A DNA stretch of 64,000 nucleotides, from assembly GCA_027625915.1 (NCBI GenBank), contig JANTQA010000015.1, forward strand, positions 12,677,001 through 12,741,000, written 5' to 3'. This document shows, in pieces, positions 11,689-22,526 of this stretch (position 1 is its first letter; every line of letters starts with the position of its first letter). The notes below the pieces were generated by a model. The model did not search any database. It was not told the DNA's origin and saw only the letters and a program-made list of their open reading frames with translations. Both the position numbers and the translations under genes were made by a program. Source of the DNA: Anaeramoeba flamelloides. Taxonomy: Eukaryota; Metamonada; Anaeramoebidae.

Positions 11689-12180
11689 TTTTTTTTTTGT
11701 AAAAAATAATTATTTATCTCTATATTTTTATTTTTTTCTTTAATTTTATATTTATGTAGATATATTTTTAGTTTTTATTTTATAAACATTCAAATAAAAT
11801 AAAAACAAATAACAATAAAAATTAAACAGGAAGAATTTCTGTGTAAAATACATATTTTTTCTATTTTTTATTTTTTGAACAAAGTTACTGTCCGCTTTAA
11901 AATAAAAATGTTTTTTTTTTAAAAAGAGGATTAATTTTGATAAAATTCCCCATTGAATAAAAAACTTATGAATATATTTAATTGTTTAAAAAATTTTTTG
12001 GATCCTTTCAATATTTTCCATTTTTTATTGTATTTAGTTGTACGTTATTTTGGGATTTAAAATAAATCATATGAAAAATATAAATTGTTCTGAATATTAT
12101 TCAACCATTCTTGTGTTAAAATAATTGGTATCTTGTATGTTTGTGGTACTTTTAACTACTATTTGGCAATATTACAAAAT
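11689..12180. other. Downstream spacer of FPPS-like gene
   Basis: AT-rich with no recognised gene. It would contain the 3' UTR and poly(A) site. Confidence 0.45.
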
Positions 12181-12790
12181 GAGAGAAAATGGCAAGACAA
12201 ATAAACTCGAATTCAATTTTTTTTACATACAAAAAGTCAATTTATGAAAAAAAAAAAAAATCTTGTTTAACAAATCCTTTAAGAAATGCCAAATTAAAAG
12301 CATTTATTTATTGTAAATTTAACAATTATTGAAAATTAGCCTAAACAAAAAATTAAATAATTATCAATTCAAATAAATCAAGGGATTGTTGAAAATTTTA
12401 GAGAAGAGTAAATTAAAAAAAAAGTAAAGGTAAATTTGTAAAAATTCTATTTGTAAATATTGATAGATCTAAGGGTAAAATAGCAAACAAATTTTATTTT
12501 AAGTTCTTCTTTTTTTGAGCAACTCAGGTTTATATTAATACCAATCATTCAAAAAAAAAAAATAATGATCAAACTAAACAGGTTATTGAATTCAAAAAAT
12601 GAAAATAAAAAAATAAAAAAAATGAATAAATATTGTTTATATATTACATAAATCATGGTTATTTCCAATTTGAGTGAAATAGTATTATTGTGAATATTTT
12701 GAACTACTTTAATTATGTGAAAAATTTTGGAATCATAGTTTACATTTTCTAATTGTTTAACATTACTAAAAATTTGTGCTGTCTCCAAGA
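12181..12790. mobile_element. Decayed copy of the TTTGGACAC-type MITE group
   Basis: Shares ordered landmarks with 33255-33787 and 43041-43582: AATAATTATCAAT, the TTCTTC...GAGCAACTCA block, TTTCCAATTTGA, and an AATTTTGGAAT end. It is strongly diverged and its borders are approximate. Confidence 0.45.
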
Positions 12791-13039
12791 TAATTTTTAC
12801 AAATAAATAGTTGAATCCAATCTTAGAAATAGATACACTGCAACATTGTGCTCAAACCAAGCTTTATTTATCCTAATGATACCCTATAAAAACATTTATT
12901 TAAACTAACTTACCATTCCTATTGAACTCAAACTTGTTTGACCATTTTTAAACAATCCAAAGATACCATGTATTTACCCTAATAAATAATAACAAACCCA
13001 GATATATAAATATGTGATAACAACTTTTAACAGGACTTT

Positions 13040-13245
13040 ATAGCCATTTTTACTTTTAAGACACAACGAATCAACAGTATTCAATTATAAAAATACCTTA
13101 AATTAAGGTAAATTGTTTGGAATATTTATTTCATAAATTATAATTCTATAATCCAAAATTTCCAACTGAATTTGAAATTTTTTGCATTTAAATTTTTTTT
13201 CAAATTTTATACCTTAATAGGCTGAACTGACTATATCTTTTAAAC
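13040..13245. mobile_element. Degenerate FB1 foldback MITE
   Basis: Contains ACTTTTAAGACACAA near the left and CTGAACTGACTATA at the right, matching FB1 tips. The interior is poorly preserved, so this is an old copy with uncertain limits. Confidence 0.4.
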
Positions 13246-13356
13246 AGTACATATTCAACATTAGCATTATATTCACATCAAATATAACTTCACACTATCA
13301 TCATGAACCAATCTAGAAAAAAAAATTCTTAGATATTACAAAAATTTCTGCAAGTA

Positions 13357-13880
13357 AAACCCATTTCATTCAAACAGGTTCATCCAAAATTGGAAATTTC
13401 ACTTTATTTTTTAGAATAAACAGAACTTAGATTGTTTAGAAATACGAGAAACAATAATCTTCGTATTAGAGTTAATAACCATAAAAGAAACTCTTGAACA
13501 AATAATAAATTTCAAAAAAAAAAAATGTAAAAAAATTTTTTGTAGACCTTTTCATTTGAGCGTCTTGTGTAAATTCTCAATTTCTTTAGGAAATTAAAAT
13601 TGTTCACAATAAGATTTTCTACTTGTAAATGTATACATTTTAAAAGAATATACAAAGCCACATCAATTTATTAATGATAATTTGGAGTTACAAACATTTT
13701 TTTTTTTAATTTCTACTTTAAAAAAAACAAAAAATCAAATTACAAAAAAAAATTTATAAAATGAGAAAAAATGATTTTGATCTAAAAATTAAATTTTTAG
13801 TTTGAGAAGAATAATGATTTAAACAAATAGAATATGTTCTATTTCTTGAATAAAAACGGGACCCTCTAACTTAAAATGGT
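13357..13880 (-). mobile_element. Old inverted copy of the GGGCCCAG-ended element
   Basis: Read on the minus strand it follows the order of 37026-37602: the AGAAATAGAACA-like block, TTAGTTTGAGAAGAAT, TTACAAGTAGAAAATCTTA and CTAAACAATCTAAGTT. The tips have lost the GGGCCCAG core, so it is the oldest of the three copies here. Confidence 0.55.
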
Positions 13881-14539
13881 TTATTCTGAAAACACTTTGG
13901 AAAAAGAAACATTTCCTTAAAAAATTTTCAAGTTTTATAATTTTACCTAAACAATGAAAAAATTTCTGTTTTTAAATATTGTATATAAATGGTTAGAAAA
14001 ATCACAGGTATTCAAGATACAATTTTTTAATTAAAATTGGTTCAAATTGTATTCGTAAAAATCTACAATTTATACAATTCTGTCGGTTTTTTTACATTTT
14101 AGATCATCCCCATTGTTTGTACCAATATCTTTCAGATTTTTATTTATCATTTTTTGTGAATATTTCCCTTAATAAAATATAATAAAATTATAAGTAAAAC
14201 AGATTTAATCAATATTAATAATTCAAATTACTCAATTTATTTATAGTTTTATATAGATTTTACAAATTGAAGAACTTGTAAAAAAAATATTATTTAAAAA
14301 AAAATTAAAAACTATTTTGTAAAGAAATAAATTTTTAAATTATTCATTCACATTAAACAAACAAAAAAAACAAACACTAATATTACAATTGTTTTGATTT
14401 CCATTAATTAAGATTCTCAAATAACTTAATTAAACGATAATGATTAATTAATAAATTAAGTGAAAAAAATAAAATTAAATATTTAATCTTTTAAATTTCA
14501 AAAAAATTTCGATATTAGAAATTTCAGTTTTTGAAAATA

Positions 14540-14736
14540 TACAGTCAGTTCCACTTTTAAGGCACAAACTTTCAACGAAATTTAAAGTACAAAAAAATCT
14601 CAAATTAAGACACAAAATTCAGATTCTAGTAAAATAAATTGTAAAAAAGAAATTACAAATTTTGTGCCTTAATTTGAGATTTTTTGTGCCTTAAATTTCG
14701 TTGATAGTTTGTGCCTTAAAAGTGAAACTGACTGTA
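14540..14736. mobile_element. FB1 foldback MITE, copy 1
   Basis: Starts TACAGTCAGTTCCACTTTTA and ends with AGTGAAACTGACTGTA. The arms carry repeated AAGGCACAAA motifs and the whole ~200 bp folds into one hairpin. Flanking TA at both ends fits a Tc1/mariner-type target duplication. Confidence 0.92.
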
Positions 14737-15635
14737 TCAGAAAATTAAAATTTTTAATATTTATCTTTTTTCCAATTAATATTATCATTATTTTTTTTAA
14801 AATTATTCTATAAAAATTGAAATTAATTTAGACAAAATTGATTAATAAATATCCTGGGATGGAAAGGGGAAGAATATTTTAAAATCATGGAAATAATAAT
14901 TACACAATTAAAAAGTTTTTATTATTTATTTTTTAAAATTATAGAACGGTAGAGTTTTTAATTCCTCCTATTTGCCCAAATTCCTAAATTATGATTTCAA
15001 AATTCTGTTAAAGAATCAGAAATTTTTATTATATACTAAAGCTAATAAATCTGATGAATCTCTTTTTTTAATAATATCAAAAATAATAATAGTATTATTT
15101 TTTAATATACTAGAAATATTATTTTTTTTTAAATTCAGATATCCAGATTTTACGATTATTTTCATTGACTGGGCAATTCCAGAGAAAATGATTCAAATTT
15201 TCAATGATATCAAAATTTTTTGATTTTTTGCATAATTTCCAGAATTTTGATTTATTCTTGTTCATAACATAAGAATATCTAATTAAATAATTTGTAAAAT
15301 TACTGAGTTTTAAAATTGAAGTTTAACCTTTCCATTTTCAATATTTTTTGTTGGTTATTTATTGTATTATTTATTTGGATAATTTTTAAATATATTTTAA
15401 CTTTCCCACTTGGACTATTTCCCAATTGATTAATTCAATATTTATCAAGTTAAATTTCTAATTCTTTTAAGGTGTTTGATTGTCAGTTAATATTTTATAA
15501 TTTCTTTTCCCCGAATTTAAGATTTTTAACTATTCCATGAAAATCGAAAATGTTTAATTTTTGAATTAGTTTAAATCTTCTTTTAAATATTTTTATTTTT
15601 GTCGAGTATATTTTCGCTTCAGTCTTATATATAAG

Positions 15636-15696
15636 TCAAGGCGAATGTGGATTTATTAATAAAAAAATTGTTACGTTTTTATTAATCCACACATCT
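15636..15696. repeat. Small hairpin
   Basis: TGTGGATTTATTAATAAAAA pairs with TTTTTATTAATCCACACA across a short loop. It is too short to assign. Confidence 0.5.
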
Positions 15697-16682
15697 ATTG
15701 AATTGAAATCTAATTTTGTCATATCAAATATTTATAATCCATAAACAATTGGCTATATAAGACAGCTTTAAACAAACGAATTTTTCAATTCATGGGTAAA
15801 TTTCTTTTGTTGTAAAATATTGGTTATTGTTTTAAAATTATTTTTCACTTTATCAATGTTAAATTTTAAATGGGTTTGTTTTTCTAACCATATTTCTGAA
15901 TATTTAATTTTTTTATGGTATTAGTAGTTTTTTTAGTTTTTTCTATATTTAGATTCATTCCAAAATCTCTAATAATTCTATATATTTTTTCAACTTGATA
16001 ATTTATTTCAATCAGAGATCCTTTGATAAAAAGTTACATTATCAAGTGATGTCAAGTTCCCATCATATCCATAATTTAAAAGAATGAAGAAAAACCTTTT
16101 AGATTTTACTCAATTATTACAAATCTCTGAAAATTGCTTCCATTTTTTTTTTTAATTGGAGAAATAAAATGATATCTTTAAGAAAATTTCCTTTTATTAC
16201 TCAAATTAAAAAAAAAAAACCTTATGAAAAAAAAAAAAAAAACGGTTTAAAATGGGAAGAACTTTACTTTCATTTTAAAAGAAGGAAATTTCACAAATTA
16301 TCTAAATAGATATTCTTTTTTTATGATAAGAATAATATAAAAATAAAATCTTCATATTTTTGCAAAAAAAAAAATTCAAATGAGAAATAGATGAAGAGAA
16401 ATAATATTTTTTATGGGGCTTCACATCCAAAGAAGAAAAATCAAAAAAATTAGGATGAAAGATTTAATTCAATTGATCAAAAAACAAAAGTATAATATTT
16501 GCTGTTATTTAAAAGAATTTGAGCATTTAACTAAACAATTTTTCTTGATCGGGTGATATTTCTAGTACATAGAATTAAAATTATATTTTATTATTTGAAA
16601 GAGGATCAAAAAATATTCCAATCTATGTTTCTTGGTGAGTAATAAACAAATATTAGACATAAAGAAAAAATATTTTAGATAA

Positions 16683-16883
16683 TACAGTCAGTTTCACTTT
16701 TAAGGCACAAACATTCAACGAAAATTAAGGCACAAAAAAAATCTCAAATTAAGGCACAAAATTCAGATTCTAGTTAAAATAAATTGTAAAAATTAAAATT
16801 ACAAATTTTGTGCCTTAATTTGAGATTTTTTTGTGCCTTAATTTTCGTTGAAAGTTTGTGCCTTAAAAGTGAAACTGACTGTA
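16683..16883. mobile_element. FB1 foldback MITE, copy 2
   Basis: Full-length copy with intact TACAGTCAG/CTGACTGTA tips and near-identical arms, one of the best preserved. Confidence 0.93.
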
Positions 16884-18522
16884 TCAAATTTCAAATCATA
16901 TATCATGAGTTATTGTATTCTTGGAATTAAATTACTACAGTTAACAAAAATAAAAAAAAAAAAATTTAAAATTAAAAAAAAACACTTCTTTTTAATTCGT
17001 TTTTTTTATTTTTTGTCTTTATTAACAAGAAAAATTTTAAATTTATAAAGAATTTTTTGAAATTCACCAACTTTGCAAACAATTGAATAATTCAAGATTG
17101 AAATGTATTCTCAAAGTTATTGTTTTTCCTCCTCTTGTCACTCCAAAAAGTTTGAGTTACATTAATATAAACATTTTTAGAATTCCAATTTTGAAAAAAA
17201 AATTGATAACCAATTCTTAAAAAATAACTTAAAAAGAAACCCTTGTTTTATGAAATTCCTTTTTTCAATCTTTTTTTGAAAATTTTATACTTTTTCTCTA
17301 AACTGAAATAGGAATCAAAAAAAAAAAAAAATAAAATAAAATAAAAAACCTACTCATGTTCTAGATAATTAGAGTATAGAGGAACCAGGATCTTTGATCA
17401 AGAAATAATCAATATAATTATATGTGAAAAAAAGATTTTTTTACTATTTTTTTTCTGATTTAATTAACAAAAATTCCTTAACTGGTGATTTTATTCAAAA
17501 TAATAAGAAAAAAAAAACAATTCCAAGAAATTTCAGAAATTACAAGTCTATAAAATTAAAGATCGGTTTTTTCTTCTCTTCCGTGATTCAATATTAAATA
17601 CTGATAAATTCAAATAAATTTCATACAAGTTTCAATTCAATTTCCATTTTTGTAATTTATAACCTGTCTTTTAAAACAGTACAAAAGAAAGAATCTTTCT
17701 CTTGTCAAATCAAAATTACAAAGTTTCGAAAATTAAACGAAAAAATGACTGTATTCAAAGCTTGTGTAAAAAAATTCTTAAAATGGAAATTGAAGTAAAA
17801 ATTTTTCAATATTTGGTTTATTTTTTTGGTATTTCGAAAAGGGGATTAAAGTTTCCAGATTATTTATTCATAAAAGCTGTCAGGAATTAATGAGAGTAAA
17901 ATTTGATAGTAATACAAATGGTATATGTTTTTTAAATCGAATAAATCAAAACAAAAAGGATCAGATCTTTTCATTGGTAAACTAATTCGATAAAAATGAA
18001 CGCTTTTAAAATTGAACTGGTGTTTCTCTGGGGTTGATAATGAGCTTTGTTTTCATAGATTAATTAAATATTTGGTTAATCTATGATATTTGTTTACATA
18101 TTAAATACTACAATTATCATTCCAATCATTTGAATGGAAAAATGTGAATAAATTTCACTTATTTTCCATTTTATGGTTTTCAGTTAGAGTTTTGGTCTAA
18201 ATAAATCCAAAGTTCGTTTATTTTTAATTACCCTTGACTTTGAAAGTTTTTGTTTAAATGATATATATTTGTGAATTGCAAAATTTTAGTGTGTTTTGAT
18301 ATGGTAATATTAATATTCGTATTTTGAGTTATTTATCATATATGTATGTGACAAATTCTAAGAGTGTGTTAACAATTTATAATAAGATATAATACATGTT
18401 TCCGGTTAAATTATTGTATTTAGATCTGAGAAAGTTTAAAGTTGAAATGTTTTGAAATTTTCTCTATCAAGTTGTTTAATAATATTTTTTAATACTTTCG
18501 AAAGTCGAATAAAAATGTACAA
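16884..18522. other. Gene-free AT-rich spacer
   Basis: Small frames occur but none is conserved-looking. An imperfect hairpin at about 18053-18088 (TCATAGATTAA against TTAATCTATGA) is the only structure noticed. Confidence 0.5.
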
Positions 18523-18593
18523 TCGGGATTAGTATAGTGGTAGAACGTCTGGTTTTCACCCAGTTGGCCCGGGTTCAATTCCCGGATTCCGAA
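18523..18593 (+). tRNA. tRNA-Glu (anticodon UUC)
   Basis: The acceptor stem TCGGGAT pairs with ATTCCGA (one G-U), with discriminator A at 18593. The anticodon loop TTTTCAC gives TTC. The B box GGTTCAATTCC and the A box near TAGTATAGTGG are canonical, and the T stem CCGGG/CCCGG is perfect. There is no intron. It is a nuclear eukaryotic type, closely matching the common tRNA-Glu pattern. Confidence 0.95.
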
Positions 18594-18594
18594 A

Positions 18595-18601
18595 TTTTTT
18601 T
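18595..18601 (+). terminator. RNA polymerase III T-run terminator
   Basis: Seven T residues directly after the tRNA discriminator base. Confidence 0.8.
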
Positions 18602-20177
18602 ACCCTTTTTTATTAAATCAAGTGTCAATTAATCCATTTTAAGACTTTCATTTTTTATTAAACTTACAATTTCCCTTTACCAAATCGAAAAAAAAATGTT
18701 TTTTTTAAACAATTTCATTTTTTAAAAAATTTTTTTTTACAATTTTTTCTATTTTATCAAAAGTGAATAACTATTTTTTGACAAAAAATATATTTTAAGA
18801 CCTAAAAGAAGGTTAAGTCAAGCGATCTTGATCAATTTTTGAGATTTCGATTTTAATTTCGTAAATTAGAATTTTCAAAAAACCCTTTAAACTCTCAAAA
18901 TTTAAAATTTACCTTTAAAAATGTTCTTACATGATAATCCGAAAAAAGTCTTTCAACTTAAATTTCTAGTAATCCAAAATTTAGTATGTGTGTATTAGTA
19001 TCCCTCAAAATAGAAGAGAGTAAGCAAAAGGCTAAAAGGGAAAAATACTGAATTGATATTATTTATCATTAATCAAGGTTGAAAATTTGTAAAGAGTTTT
19101 GGGTTTGAATAATTTTTATAAAAACCATTTTCAAAAATCCCAATATTTTGAAGGGCCTCCAATAGAGAATTTTTGAAAATATTTATACTATTTATGAGAC
19201 AAATATTTCAGTTCTCACCAAACAGAAAATAATGATGGTTTTTTAAGTGTTTAGAAAAAATATATGTTTACAAAAAAACTAAAGTAAAAACTCATTAAAA
19301 ATCCTATATATTTTTTTTTTTTAATCTCTTTCAAATATTTAATGAAATTCAATACCCATCCCTTAAACAAGTACCTTTTGAAAGTAAAGAGATCACTAAT
19401 TGATTTGGAACTTTTTTTATCCAAACAAAAAGAGAACAAAAAATAAAAAAGCATAAACTTTATAAATTTTTCTAATCTCTCTATCTCTAATACTGAAAAA
19501 ACAATTACAATTGGGTTTACTATTTAATTTTACGCGGGTGAACCATTTGAAGGAAAAAAAAAGTTTCTATTGGAGTTTTTAATAGAATTTGAATAAATAA
19601 AAATATACTCACACCAACAAATGTTCTGCTTTGTGGTTGACAAATTCTTTGGAATTTCAATTTTTACCCTAATTATTTTTTTTTTTCAAAAAGAATTATT
19701 TTTGAAAATATTCCTAAAAATTACCTAAAGTGCAAAACAAAGCTAATGCATAGAAATAAATAAACCGAATAATTAGTCAAAAATATTCATACAACAAAAA
19801 AAATATTCTTAAAATAAAAAAAAAAATGGAAAATTTATTAGTCTAGGGATATTAAGAAATAAAAATTAGTTATTCTATGGTTTTTATGTGAACAATATTT
19901 ATTAAAAATATATTGATAATTGAAAAAAAGTTTAAATAACCAATTAAATAAAAATATCTAAACATAATTGGATTTTTTAAATTAATTATTTTTTTCAATC
20001 ATATTTAATAAAGAAATAAAGAAAAAAAGAAAAAAAAAAAAAAGCAAGTAAAATGATAACAAGAAATCTAACAAGAAATTAAACATAATTTTTTTCAATA
20101 GTTCAATCTATTCTCTAATATAATTATAATTATAATTATAATAATAATAATAGATTTAGATGTTATTAAAAAGAGTC
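18602..20177. other. Gene-free AT-rich spacer
   Basis: No conserved frame or RNA seen. The right end is the 3' flank of the winged-helix gene and contains a short TAA/TTA-rich microsatellite near 20120-20155. Confidence 0.5.
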
Positions 20178-22526
20178 TTATTTATAATCTGATCCTATTA
20201 ATTTTGACAAATCAGGAAGACGCTTACTCATAAAATAAGGAGTTTTAAATTGAGAATGTTCATTTTTTAAATTGTGTGGTCTACGATTTTTTTGTAATCT
20301 GGGTGACAATAATTTATTTGGTTGGTTATGTGATTGGAAGCAATTTGATTGATTTTGATAAATTTTTTGTGGTTTTTGATTCAAGTTAGAAAAAAGGGGA
20401 GGGGAATTTAAGAACAAATAAGGCGATTGGGTGGTATTCTTGATACTATTGCTTATTGCTGGAGAATTAGAAAATGAAAATAATGGATCATTGGAAATAG
20501 AAATTGAAGATTGCGTAATTGAAGATGAAAAATCATTTTCTGTTTGGGTTGGTTGTAAGAAAGTTGGTTTTGAATTATTAAATAGATTATTGCTTGAGAG
20601 TAATGACGAGAATGATGATTGAAAATCAAAGTTGTCTATTAATGGTTAATATTTAACACATAAATATTAATAATAATAATATAAATATATGTAATAATGA
20701 AAAAAATTAATAAGTCACGAATTGAAAAAACAATTAAATTTAAAAAAAAAAACAATAATATTTAAAAAAAAAATTAAATAAGATTAAAAAAAAAAAAAAA
20801 CAATAATATTACAAAAAAAAACAATAAGATTAAAAAAAAAAACAATAATATTAAAAAAAAAAAAAAAAAAAAAACAAACCTTCAAAATTCTTGGAGGAAA
20901 AATCGTTTTCATTAATAAAATCTGTTTCGAAAAAAGGACTTGAAAGCCTTATATTTAGATTTTCGTCACGAATTAATGGGGAAATTTGTGTTGGGATAAT
21001 ATTTGGATTAAAGGTTTCCCTGATTAATTTTGTGGAAATTTTTAAGGTTGGCTTATTAATTTGATCTCCATTCATCTTCTTGGTGCTGGCACAATTGTTT
21101 TGTGACTGATGAGCTCCTTTAATATTAATATTATTACTATTCATAGCATTAATGTTTTTTTTCTTTTTATTCTTCACATCTCTTATTGTTGTCTTAACTG
21201 TTCTAACTTTTCTTATGGTTTTATTAGTATTTCTTGTGTTTATATTGCATTGATGATCAGCGGTATTGGTTCTTTTAAAGTTTCTTATTCTGGTTTTTTC
21301 ATCCAGTTTTGGGAATTCATTTTTTAAAAGATCGCCTTGGTTGAAGAGGATTGTGTTCATATTTGAATCAATAATACTTTGATCTAGTTTTAATTGGGTT
21401 TTATTATTTTTATTATAATCACCCGTATTATCATCACTGACCTTGTTCATGGTGTTGGGATTGTTTAGTTTTAATTTTTGATTTCGTTTTCTTTTCTTCA
21501 AATTGGGGATTTGTATTTTTGATACCCTCTTGTGTTTTTTTTTGATTTTCAATTTATTATTCATTTTTTTAATTAATTGAAGATGGATCTGGTTAAATAA
21601 ACTCTTCTGCTTCTCCCTGTTCAAGACAGTTTTTTTATTTGCATGTACACTGTCTAAATCATTTAATAGCTTTTGTGTTTTTTGTAATAATTGTGTTTTT
21701 TTCTCCCTTAAACTCACAATGGCTTTTGTTTGTTCGAAAAGACTTGAAATATTGCCAAGTTTATTTTTATTTAAAACCACCCTTAAGGTTCTTCTTGTTC
21801 CTGTTTCTTTAACAATTCCAAGTGCTTTAAAAACCGATAAGACAGTACAAATTCTTTGTCGCGCAAACCCTGTATTTTTAGAGATTAAGTCTCTTGAAAT
21901 AACACCTAAATATATATAATTATTATTTTTTTTTGCAAAAAGAATAAAAATTGTTTGATTTGTTTTAATATTAGGAAGGTTCAAAAACAAATTTTTTTCC
22001 TTTCAGATCACAAATAAAAAATTAATCAGAACTTTTGGCAAAAACCAAAAAAACAAAAACCAAAAAAAAACAAAAACAAACCATTTCTCAATTCATTTAA
22101 AACCAAAACTGAAAGCATTGAAATTGTTTTAGATTTCCTTTGAGCAGAATTTCTTTTCAATTCTTCCATTTCTTTTTGCTCTTGTTGAGATAGGCTATTT
22201 AGTTTTTCACTTTTCTTTCGATATTTGATATTCCCAATAATTGGTCTCCAACTTTTATTCAAAATTAGCAATTGCCTTTTTTTTGTTGATTTTTCGTTTG
22301 AGAGTAAGTGGGTTTGAATAAAGATTTGAACAATGTCTGGCAATTCGTTTTTTAGTCTTTTTGTGATCCACAAGGGAAGCGTGGCTTGGAATTCTTTTTG
22401 AATTTTTTGTGGTTGTATAAAAGCACTATCCTCGTAATTGTCAAAGAGGTAAATTGCAAATGCAAAATGTAAACCGATAAAATCAACTCTTTCAGTTGTG
22501 TTTTCTTTGTCTTGGATTAATTCCAT
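20178..22526 (-). CDS. Winged-helix (E2F-like) DNA-binding protein, three exons, 642 aa
   Basis: Exons on the minus strand are 22526-22082, 21905-20880 and 20635-20178. Introns are 176 and 244 bases, both phase 1 and both with GTTTGT donors. The first junction completes a Gly codon and rebuilds LVLNELRN-G-VISRDLISKN, continuing into GFARQRICTVLSVFKALGIV and a basic wing. This matches the E2F/DP pattern (RRIYDITNVLEGIGLI), although the Y-D of that motif is C-T here. A heptad Leu/Glu stretch follows (ISSLFEQTKAIV, QLLQKTQKLLNDLD), as in E2F dimerisation regions. Residues ~15-95 may form a second winged helix (KRLKNELPDIVQIFIQTHLL, then a KKRQLLIL wing). The remainder is N/S/K-rich with basic patches. 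It is a likely nuclear transcription factor; the cell-cycle role is inferred from the fold only. Confidence 0.78.
20740..20870. repeat. Irregular minisatellite in intron 2 of the winged-helix gene
   Basis: Repeats of roughly AATATTAAAAAAAAAACAAT with variable A runs lie just inside the intron's donor side. Confidence 0.75.

Noticed and set aside
12549-12788. 79-aa minus-strand frame
   Set aside because: Falls inside a decayed MITE copy, and the other copies do not keep the frame.
21109-21919. Plus-strand frames opposite the winged-helix gene
   Set aside because: Shadows of exon 2; the minus-strand exon structure accounts for the region.
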